This document shows, piece after piece, positions 8,825-13,753 of a stretch of DNA of 13,849 bases. The first letter of the stretch is position 1; each line of letters starts with the position of its first letter. Below the pieces are notes generated by a model, which saw only the letters and a program-made list of their open reading frames with translations, did no database searches and had not been told where the DNA came from. Source of the stretch: an uncultured Collinsella sp. (lineage in GTDB: Bacteria > Actinomycetota > Coriobacteriia > Coriobacteriales > Coriobacteriaceae); NCBI GenBank assembly GCA_902493915.1, contig CABUQY010000042.1, positions 1 through 13,849 of the forward strand, in the 5' to 3' direction. The translations under genes and the position numbers were made by a program.

Positions 8825-9434
8825 TGTTTACGCTCCCTTCTGCTTTCTCGGACAGGCCCTGGGCCACAGCGGTAACGTCGACGACTGGACCGTTTTCGAT
8901 CGAGCGCAGGCGCTTGGCCTCGTCGAGCTCGCGATCGGCCGCGCCGCCCATGACGGTCAGCGCCTTGGTGGGGCACGCCGCCACACAATGCGGGCCGTCC
9001 GGATCGAAGGCACACAGGTCGCACTTGACGGCGCAGGTGTACTGGCCAGGAGCCCACGTAAGCAGGCTGCTCAGGGACTTAGGATACGAAGGCGTCGGGT
9101 CGCACATGCCTGCGACACCGGCGATAGACGTGCCATCGGGATGGATGGCTCCGAAGGGGCACGCGATGGCGCACAGCCTGCACCCGATGCACTCCTGCTC
9201 CTTGACGTGGATGCGATCGCCATCGTGCTCGATGGCATTCACCGGGCAAACCTCGGCGCAGGGAGCACCCTCGCAATGGTGGCAGGCAAGGGCGGCCGAA
9301 ATACCGCCGGTCTTCACGAGCGCCAGGCGCGGCGTATCCTGAAGACCCTGCATCCGGTGGGCGTCGGCACAGGCGGACTGGCATGTTCCGCAGCCGATGC
9401 ACCTCTCCGGGTTGATGTCGATGAAGCGGTTCAT
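8817..9434 (-). CDS. hyfA: Formate hydrogenlyase electron-transfer subunit HyfA (four [4Fe-4S] clusters)
   Basis: This is a cytoplasmic iron-sulphur protein of 205 residues that should link formate dehydrogenase H to the hydrogenase arm. Cysteine motifs in order are CIGCGTCQSAC (12-22), CHHCEGAPCAEVCP, CIGCRLCAIACP and CDLCAFDPDGPHCVAACP, enough for four [4Fe-4S] clusters in the HycB/HyfA/HydN pattern. The start MNRFIDINPERC closely resembles E. coli HyfA, and the protein is the same length. I chose the ATG at 9432-9434 because AAAGGAA (9441-9447) is correctly spaced from it; the GTG two codons upstream abuts that site and is unlikely. A GC-rich hairpin lies in the 78-base gap between fdhF and this gene. 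Its stop is inside the first codons of hyfB. A HycB label would also be possible, but adjacency to hyfB-H favours HyfA. Confidence 0.93.
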   Translation of the reverse strand: MNRFIDINPERCIGCGTCQSACADAHRMQGLQDTPRLALVKTGGISAALACHHCEGAPCAEVCPVNAIEHDGDRIHVKEQECIGCRLCAIACPFGAIHPDGTSIAGVAGMCDPTPSYPKSLSSLLTWAPGQYTCAVKCDLCAFDPDGPHCVAACPTKALTVMGGAADRELDEAKRLRSIENGPVVDVTAVAQGLSEKAEGSVNNG

Positions 9435-9440
9435 CCCCAC

Positions 9441-9447
9441 TTCCTTT
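9441..9447 (-). promoter_or_regulatory. Ribosome binding site that fixes the hyfA start
   Basis: On the minus strand the sequence reads AAAGGAAGTGGGG then ATG. The GGAA core sits about 7 bases before the ATG at 9432-9434 but immediately against the alternative GTG at 9438-9440, so the ATG is the better start. Confidence 0.6.
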
Positions 9448-9456
9448 CAAAATAAC

Positions 9457-9491
9457 GGGCCGGGCTCCCGAACGTACGGGACGCCCGGCCC
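9457..9491 (-). terminator. Intergenic GC-rich hairpin between fdhF and hyfA (attenuator or partial terminator)
   Basis: The arms GGGCCGGGC (9457-9465) and GCCCGGCCC (9483-9491) are perfect complements. They continue as TCCCG (9466-9470) with CGGGA (9477-9481) after one bulged base (9482), giving about 14 base pairs around a 6-base loop. On the minus strand the hairpin is followed by GTTATTTTGAA, a short and imperfect T tract. It starts only 21 bases after the fdhF stop. On the plus strand it is followed by A residues, so it is not a terminator in that direction. It could terminate part of the transcripts after fdhF, or protect and delimit the 3' end of a processed hydN-fdhF mRNA, setting the ratio of FdhF to membrane subunits. 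The structure is certain; the function is inferred. Confidence 0.6.
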
Positions 9492-9512
9492 AAAAAGCCA
9501 ACGAGAACGGGA

Positions 9513-11735
9513 CTACACGATTTGGTTCACGTGCGTCTCGTCGTCGAACTTGGCGGCGCCAGGCTCAACGTCCTGGGGAGCAGCGGCGTCCACCAGAGCC
9601 TGCTTGAGCTCGGTGTACTGACGCTCTACCTCGCCCTCTGCCCAAACCTGGTCGGCAATGGCGTCGACCTGGCAGGCGGAGAACTTGTCCTCGGGCGTAT
9701 GCGAGACCGGGTCGACCTTGTGAATGGTCAGCTCGTTGCACTTGCCGATCCACCACTGGTAGGTCATGTAGACCGTGCTCTTATTGATGCGATCGCTCAC
9801 GTCGGCGCGGCTGTATACCTGGCCGCGGCGGCTATGAATCGAGACGATGTCGCCGTTCTTGATGCCGCGCGCCTGGGCGTCCGCGGGATTCATGCGGACA
9901 AAGCCGGGCTCGTCGGCGAGCAGCGCCAGCGTCTTGCAGTTGCCGGTCATCGAGCGGCAGCTGTAGTGACCGACCTCGCGGACGGTGCACAGAATGAGCG
10001 GGTACTCATCGTCGGGAAGCTCGGAGGGCGCCTCCCAGTCGTGCGCCATCAGGTTGGCGCGGCCGTCCTTGGTGGTGAACTTGCCACCAGCGAACATGTC
10101 GGGCGTACCGTGGTCGTTCACATCGGTGCTCTTGACCGGCCACTGGGCGTAACCGCCCTCGGGAGCCATCTTCTCGTAGGTCGCGCCCACAAAGTTGGGG
10201 CACAGGCTGATGCACTCGTTCCAGATCTGCTCGGTGTTGTCGTAGTGCATGGGGTATCCCATGCGCGTAGACAGGTCCGCGAAGATCTCCCAGTCGTGAC
10301 GGCACTCGCCCTTGGGCGGAACAGCCGCGTCAAAGTGCTGGAAGCTACGGTCGGATGCGGTAAAGACACCCTCGTGCTCGCCCCAAGAGGTAGCGGGCAG
10401 GATGACGTCGGCGAGCATGGTCGTCTGCGTCATAAAGATGTCCTGGCAAATGAACAGATCCAGCTCGGAGAGCGTCTTGCGCATACCGGCCGAATCGGGC
10501 TCGGTCTGCACCGGGTCCTCGCCGTAGTTGTAGAAGCAGTGCACCTTGCCCTCGTCGACCAGGTGGCCCAGGTCGGTGAGCTTGTAGCCCTCCTCGAGCG
10601 GGAGCTTTTCCTCGGGCACGCCCCAAGCCTTTGCAAACTTGGCGCGCACGGCGGGGTCGGTGACTTTCTGGTAGCCAGGGTACAGGTTAGGCAGCATGCC
10701 CATATCGCAGGAGCCCTGGACGTTGTTCTGACCACGCACGGGCGCGAGGCCGGAATTGGGTTTGCCGATCTGGCCGGCAACGCAGGCGATGGAGGCGATG
10801 GTGTGCACCGTCTTCAGGTTCTGCTTCTGCTGGCATACGCCCATGCCCCAGCCAATGATGGCGGAGGGCTTCGCCGTGGCGTACATCTCGGCAGCTTGGT
10901 GGATCAACGCGGGCTCGACACCCGTGATGTCCTGTACGGATTCGGGAGTGTAGTTCTTGATGGTCTCCCACCACTCGTCAAAGCCGTTCGTGTGCTCGGC
11001 GACGAATTCCTTGTCGTAGAGGCCATCGTTGACCAAGCAGTTGGCAAAGGCGTTGAGGAACGCGACATTGCAACCGTTCTTGATCGGAAGGTAGAGATCG
11101 GCGATACGCGCGGTTTCGATATGGCGCGGGTCGGCGACGATGATCTTGCAACCCTTTTCTTTGGCTCGCACGATACGCCTTGCGACGATGGGGTGCGAAT
11201 CGGCAGGGTTATAGCCGAAGAGGAAAATGCAGCCCGCATCCTCCATACCGGGGATGGAGCATGACATGCAACCTGAACCAACCGTGTCCATCAGACCGAG
11301 GACAGTAGGGCCGTGTCAAGTACGGGCGCAGTTGTCTACGCTGTGGGTGCCGATGCACGCACGCGTAAACTTCTGCATGACGTAGTTCGCCTCATTGCCG
11401 CCGCCTCGCGAAGAGCCGGTGGTCATGACAGCGTTAGGACCATATTCGTCAATTATGGCCTGCATCTTAGATGCGGTGAAATCCAGTGCCTCGTCCCAGC
11501 TTACGCGCTCAAGATCCGCGCCCTTAGTGCGGCGGATCATCGGGTGCAGTACGCGAGGAGTCAAGATCTTGGTGTCGTTGATGAAGTCGTAGCCGCTCAT
11601 GCCCTTAAGGCACAGCTCGCTCTGGTTGGTGATGCCGTTGAGCGGTTCGGTACCCACGACCTGGCCGTTTTGGACCAAGAGGTTAAACTGGCAACCGGCG
11701 CCGCAATACGGGCAGATCACTTTATGCTTCTCCAT
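9513..11735 (-). CDS. fdhF: Formate dehydrogenase H, selenocysteine-containing molybdopterin enzyme FdhF
   Basis: This enzyme oxidises formate to CO2 at a bis-molybdopterin-guanine-dinucleotide Mo site and passes electrons to the HyfA/HydN ferredoxins. It is read as one 740-residue protein through an in-frame TGA at 11316-11318, which is codon 140. The first part has the [4Fe-4S] ligands C8, C11, C15 and C42 with K44 (CPYCGAGC ... LCLKG). Around codon 140 the reading is VDNCART-U-HGPTVLGL, equivalent to VDCCARV-U-HGPSVAGL in E. coli FdhF, where Sec is also residue 140. The downstream part continues in the same frame, 8 codons before the next ATG, with FGYNPADSHPIVARR, DPRHIETARIADLYLP, RGQNNVQGSCDMG, TSWGEHEGVFTASDRSFQ, and VREVGHYSCRSMTGNC. 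The C-terminal molybdopterin-binding domain ends near YMTYQWWIGKCNELT. Start: ATG at 11733-11735, with AAGGAGG 5 bases upstream; an ATG 17 codons further up would swallow that site. There is no signal peptide, so the enzyme is cytoplasmic. A naive gene caller would split this gene in two. Confidence 0.95.
11285..11318 (-). promoter_or_regulatory. Selenocysteine UGA codon and bacterial SECIS-like hairpin in fdhF
   Basis: Immediately after the UGA (11316-11318) the RNA can fold with UGUCC (11304-11300) paired to GGACA (11289-11285), extended by a U-A and a C-G pair with one bulged U, closing on the apical loop GGUCU (11297-11293). In E. coli fdhF the SelB-recognised loop also contains GGUCU, and it falls in the 7th-8th codons after the UGA, exactly as here (GGT CTG). 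The stem sequence differs and the bulged U is on the 3' side rather than the 5' side, so SelB contacts may differ. The codon context and the conserved protein sequence on both sides make read-through nearly certain. The detailed fold is my own pairing. Confidence 0.85.
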
Positions 11736-11740
11736 GACAC

Positions 11741-11747
11741 CCTCCTT
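11741..11747 (-). promoter_or_regulatory. Ribosome binding site that fixes the fdhF start
   Basis: AAGGAGG lies 5 bases before the ATG at 11733-11735. It falls inside the reading frame that would begin at 11786, so the shorter start (MEKHKVICPYC) is chosen; that start also matches the length of FdhF N-termini. Confidence 0.75.
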
Positions 11748-11758
11748 CCTTTCTCTGC

Positions 11759-11774
11759 TACCGAATACTCGGTA
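11759..11774. repeat. Small perfect palindrome in the hydN-fdhF gap
   Basis: TACCGA-ATAC-TCGGTA is a 6-bp perfect inverted repeat with a 4-base loop, about 24 bases before the fdhF start. It could be a small mRNA hairpin just upstream of the fdhF ribosome site or a protein site. No T tract follows on either strand, so it is not a terminator. The rest of the 75-base gap has only a weak stem near 11790-11807. Confidence 0.4.
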
Positions 11775-11810
11775 CTTATTTGACAATCATTGGGCCTGTC
11801 GCCCCAACAC

Positions 11811-12329
11811 TTACGCCTCGTTTTCAATGGTGGCGCGGGCACGCTCGGCAGTCAGTTCTGCCAGGCGCTCCTCGTCTACCAGGGTGAGGCCCTTGGTCGG
11901 GCACGCCTCGGCACACGCCGGACCGCCGGGACGGTCCACGCACAGGTCGCACTTGAGCACAAAGCTTTTGGTCTGCGAACCCACGCGAACGTCGCCCATC
12001 AAGACCGGAACCTGCGTGGTCGCCACGCTCACGGCGCCAAAGGGACATGCCATGACGCAGCTCTTGCAGCCGATACAGTTGTCCTCGTTGACGCCGATGC
12101 GATGGTTCTTTGGATCAAAGAACAAGGCGCCCGTAGGACAGGCCTTCGCGCACGGAGCGTCCTCGCAGTGGTGACATGCCACCGGCGCGGAGATCTCGTA
12201 GGTGCGCGTTACGCGCAAGCGAGGTGCGGCGATGTTGCCGGGAATATCGTGTGCCTCGATGCACGCCGCCATACAGGTTTGGCACCCAATGCAGCGTGAA
12301 GAATCAGCCACGACTCGTTTATTGCCCAT
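11811..12329 (-). CDS. hydN: Four-cluster ferredoxin-type electron-transfer protein, HydN/HycB family
   Basis: This is the first gene of the operon: 172 residues, cytoplasmic. Four cysteine motifs are visible in order: CIGCQTCMAAC (13-23), CHHCEDAPCAKACP, CIGCKSCVMACP and CDLCVDRPGGPACAEACP, giving up to four [4Fe-4S] clusters. The ending (LVDEERLAELTAERARATIE) resembles the E. coli HydN C-terminus. HydN proteins act with FdhF in electron transfer or assembly. Here it precedes fdhF by 75 bases, so it is probably the dedicated electron acceptor or partner of FdhF, while HyfA docks to the hydrogenase. The start MGNKRVVADSS is set by AGGAGG at 12341-12346; an in-frame upstream extension to 12437 runs through the structured leader and has no ribosome site. 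HydN and HycB cannot be cleanly separated by eye. Confidence 0.88.
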   Translation of the reverse strand: MGNKRVVADSSRCIGCQTCMAACIEAHDIPGNIAAPRLRVTRTYEISAPVACHHCEDAPCAKACPTGALFFDPKNHRIGVNEDNCIGCKSCVMACPFGAVSVATTQVPVLMGDVRVGSQTKSFVLKCDLCVDRPGGPACAEACPTKGLTLVDEERLAELTAERARATIENEA

Positions 12330-12340
12330 GTTGTTCACTC

Positions 12341-12346
12341 CCTCCT
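12341..12346 (-). promoter_or_regulatory. Ribosome binding site for the first operon gene (hydN)
   Basis: AGGAGG followed by GAGTGAACAAC and then ATG (12327-12329) on the minus strand. This strong Shine-Dalgarno decides the start in favour of the 172-residue product. Confidence 0.7.
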
Positions 12347-12353
12347 GAATCCC

Positions 12354-12408
12354 ATGCCGGAGAGACCCTGCCGACGTTGCCCCGGACCGCCCGTGGTCCG
12401 GCATCGGC
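12354..12408 (-). promoter_or_regulatory. Structured 5' leader with two mutually exclusive hairpins upstream of hydN
   Basis: In the minus-strand transcript, fold A pairs CCGGACC (12401-12395) with GGUCCGG (12388-12382) around a 6-base loop, with an outer GCCGA (12408-12404)/UCGGC (12374-12370) stem. Fold B pairs AUGCCGGA (12404-12397) with UCCGGCAU (12361-12354), 8 perfect pairs. The two share bases 12397-12404, so they cannot coexist. Fold B ends about 8 bases before the AGGAGG of hydN. Such switching leaders are typical of riboswitches or attenuators; a cofactor sensor (for example molybdenum cofactor) would suit a molybdoenzyme operon, but I cannot match a known consensus. The pairings are seen in the sequence; regulation is inference. 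Confidence 0.4.
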
Positions 12409-12456
12409 GTATCGAGTGCATGCGGCGAAACAGGCACTTCGATAGAATTCCTCCAA

Positions 12457-12476
12457 CGATATACAGGTTAAATATA
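12457..12476 (-). promoter_or_regulatory. Candidate -10 region(s) for the hyf operon
   Basis: On the minus strand this AT-rich patch reads TATATTTAACCTGTATATC, with two -10-like hexamers: TATATT (12476-12471) and TATATC (12462-12457). No good TTGACA-like element lies 16-18 bases upstream of either, so if the promoter is here it is probably activator dependent or controlled at the TTGCAGGGG sites just upstream. A weaker alternative is TTTACG (12594-12589) with TTTATA (12571-12566) at 17 bases spacing. Confidence 0.3.
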
Positions 12477-12481
12477 CGCAG

Positions 12482-12490
12482 TTGCAGGGG
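12482..12490. promoter_or_regulatory. Third TTGCAGGGG half-site
   Basis: TTGCAGGGG here repeats exactly the right arm of the palindrome (12526-12534), 44 bases away centre to centre, or about four helical turns. It lies just upstream of the candidate -10 on the minus strand. It is likely an auxiliary site for the same regulator, but no regulator is identified. Confidence 0.35.
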
Positions 12491-12507
12491 GCAAACTTGA
12501 GCATAGG

Positions 12508-12533
12508 CCCTGCAATACGGGTGTATTGCAGGG
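12508..12533. promoter_or_regulatory. Perfect 11-bp inverted repeat, probable operator in the intergenic control region
   Basis: CCCTGCAATAC (12508-12518) and GTATTGCAGGG (12523-12533) are perfect complements separated by GGGT. The 26-bp palindrome lies between the divergent hyf operon and toxin-antitoxin locus, about 180 bases before the hydN start. The dyad and the nearby extra half-site suggest binding of a dimeric regulator. A stem-loop in RNA is possible, but transcription through it in the plus direction would lead to GTTTTGG, a poor terminator tail. Confidence 0.5.
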
Positions 12534-12758
12534 GTTTTGGCAGGTTGGAACTATTCTCGGATAGCTATAAAGGTGAGTGTATTACATGCGTAAATCCAGG
12601 GGAGATTTCACGCTCGTTTATAAAGGATGTAGTACGTTTGTAATGTCGTTTACACTCAATTACTCTAGTGCAATAAAGTAGTGGTTGTAAGATTGGCTAT
12701 TATTAGCCGAAGTTGTATTTGACTATTCAAATTGCACGCTCATTAAGGGAGGCCAGTG
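12534..12758. other. AT-rich part of the divergent intergenic region
   Basis: About 225 bases without a gene and markedly richer in A and T than the flanks. It contains two loosely similar stretches starting TATAAAGG (12566 and 12619), a short dyad GGCTA-TTAT-TAGCC (12695-12708), and a plausible plus-strand promoter (annotated separately). The lower GC content suggests a control region shared by divergent genes. No RNA gene or conserved peptide is seen. Confidence 0.45.
12649..12677 (+). promoter_or_regulatory. Candidate promoter of the toxin-antitoxin locus
   Basis: TTTACA (12649-12654, 5 of 6 to TTGACA), a 17-base spacer, and AATAAA (12672-12677, 4 of 6 to TATAAT). Transcription would start near 12684, giving a leader of about 75 bases with the GGCTA dyad in it and AGGGAGG (12747-12753) as ribosome site. 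Consensus match only. Confidence 0.35.
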
Positions 12759-13081
12759 ATGTCATCGACTCAAAAACGAGCCATCCTGCAGGTGCGCATT
12801 CGCGAGGAAGACAAGCAGCATGCCGAGCGTCTCTACGACGCCATGGGCACATCCTCGCCGAGGCTGTCCGTCTATTTGTCGCGCAGAGTATTTTGATGCG
12901 CAAGCTCCCCTTTCAGCCGGTCGCCGTGCGCTCAAAGGACGGCACGGCCGCCTATGGATTGCTCAAAGCATATGGGGACCCCAATCGCCGCTCCGAGGAG
13001 CGCAATGCCTGGATTGAATACCTAGCCACAGAAAGCGACGAGTCGGTTTTGGGTCCCGAGGAAGTAGATATCCATGAGTAG
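12759..13081 (+). pseudogene. RelB/DinJ-like antitoxin, frameshifted
   Basis: The frame opened by ATG at 12759 (with AGGGAGG 5 bases before) reads MSSTQKRAILQVRIREEDKQ and on through HAERLYDAMGTS, the start of a ribbon-helix-helix antitoxin of the RelB/DinJ family. It then fails at the next codons, ending at TTTTGA near 12896. The rest of the protein is found one frame away, LAEAVRLFVAQSILMRKLPFQPV onward to DIHE and the TAG at 13079-13081. That is exactly how DinJ-type proteins continue (LxxAxRLFxxQ ... LPF). One missing base near 12853, in what would have been TCCCTC, restores a product of about 107 residues. It may be a real mutation, an assembly error or, less likely, programmed frameshifting. 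The restored end overlaps the toxin start by 8 bases. Known antitoxins neutralise the toxin and repress their own promoter. Confidence 0.75.
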
Positions 13082-13529
13082 CACCATCATCGACGAGACC
13101 GTCATCCTTCGCTACCTGCTTGACGACGACGAGGTCCTGTCACCGCGCGCCGCCAAGGTCATCGCCACGCGCACCGCACGTGTCTACCCCGAAATCATCA
13201 CGCGCGTCGTGGTCACGCTGCGCGACGTCTATAAGGTTCCCCGCGTTGAGATTGCTGCGGCCGTGAAAAGGTTGCTCGATGACGTCATGGTCGACGAGCC
13301 CACCGTTGTCGCCCTTGCCGTCAAACTCTTTGGCAAGACCCATATGGACTTTACCGACTGCCTCCTCGCAGCCCGAACCGCCATCTACAACGATGATGTC
13401 GTGAGCTTTGGCAAGCCCATCATCCAAGGCATGATCGATTACCGCCGCAAGCGCCAAACCGCCGCCGGCGCCCGCAGCCGAAGCACCGACTCCACCATCG
13501 ACAAGCTCCGCCACCGCCCCCGCAGTTAA
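13074..13529 (+). CDS. PIN-domain (VapC/PIN_3-like) toxin, active site possibly degraded
   Basis: A 151-residue protein with a PIN-nuclease fold signature: IIDETVILRYLLDDDEVLSP (5-24), an LRDVYKVPR segment (49-57), and DFTDCLLAA (92-100). PIN toxins cut RNA with a cluster of acidic residues. Compared from memory with the usual family pattern (DxNxxLRYLL, EVVYVL, DFxDxLLAA, TFDK), the first Asp (D7) and the D92/D95 pair are present. The mid-domain Glu is Arg44 (ITRVVVTL), the usual Asn after the first Asp is Thr9, and the last Asp is Gly113 (VSFGKP). The C-terminal 25 residues are basic and unlike the domain. The ATG overlaps the antitoxin stop (ATGAGTAG), with GAGGAAG upstream. It may be inactive, or have become something other than a nuclease. 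The family call is good; loss of activity is inference. Confidence 0.75.
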   Translation: MSSTIIDETVILRYLLDDDEVLSPRAAKVIATRTARVYPEIITRVVVTLRDVYKVPRVEIAAAVKRLLDDVMVDEPTVVALAVKLFGKTHMDFTDCLLAARTAIYNDDVVSFGKPIIQGMIDYRRKRQTAAGARSRSTDSTIDKLRHRPRS

Positions 13530-13543
13530 CCCCATCCCCTCCT

Positions 13544-13612
13544 AAGTTGCGGTGAAATAGTTCCTGGATTTAGGCTTATTCGAGCTTTTCAGAAATTAAT
13601 TCACCGCAACTT
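13544..13612. repeat. 69-bp element bounded by a perfect 13-bp inverted repeat
   Basis: AAGTTGCGGTGAA (13544-13556) and TTCACCGCAACTT (13600-13612) are exact complements, and the next 9 bases inward are partly complementary, around a loop of roughly 25-43 bases. It lies 14 bases after the toxin stop. No T run follows on the plus strand, so it is a poor intrinsic terminator. The form (long arms, variable AT-rich middle, intergenic) resembles dispersed palindromic repeats or non-autonomous mobile elements, and I suspect related copies elsewhere in the genome, which this window cannot show. Confidence 0.55.
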
Positions 13613-13753
13613 CCAGGTTGGCCATCCGAAACCGTCAGCCTTGGACCGCGAATGCCACCGTTCGCCACGAAATGGGCCCATCTACTACGTTTAACCGATT
13701 ACCCTCGACCATACCGAAATCCGAAAAATCAAAACCGACGCTCCTATAAGTTG
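13613..13753. other. Non-coding stretch with nothing recognised
   Basis: About 140 bases between the inverted repeat and the possible gene end at the right edge. No open frame with a ribosome site, hairpin with T tract or tRNA-like fold is visible. A GGGCCC palindrome at 13674-13679 is short and may be chance. Confidence 0.4.

Noticed and set aside
9438..9440. GTG start for hyfA two codons upstream
   Set aside because: It directly abuts the Shine-Dalgarno, leaving no spacing; the ATG at 9432-9434 fits.
11313..11318. Reading the TGA inside fdhF as a nonsense mutation with two separate genes (9513-11291 and 11316-11786)
   Set aside because: Homology is continuous through the codon, the frame is unchanged, the position equals Sec140 of E. 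coli FdhF, and a SECIS-like loop follows.
11736..11786. N-terminal extension of fdhF (start MSNKYRVFG)
   Set aside because: The extension encodes the AAGGAGG ribosome site of the downstream ATG, and FdhF proteins start only a few residues before the first cluster cysteine.
12330..12437. N-terminal extension of hydN to 12437
   Set aside because: No ribosome site, composition unlike the family, and it covers a structured leader; the ATG at 12327-12329 has AGGAGG and starts at the usual family N-terminus.
12719..12747. TTGACT-17-ATTAAG as the toxin-antitoxin promoter
   Set aside because: The transcription start would fall at or after the ribosome site, so the message would lack it.
12330..12758. 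Sigma-54 (-24/-12) promoter for the hyf operon, as in E. coli
   Set aside because: No TGGCAC-N5-TTGCA-like arrangement was seen on the minus strand, and sigma-54 is not expected in actinobacteria.
12713..12852. N-terminal part of the plus-strand frame opening at 12713 as the true antitoxin start
   Set aside because: Its first ~45 residues are unlike any antitoxin, while the overlapping frame from 12759 has a ribosome site and a RelB/DinJ N-terminus.
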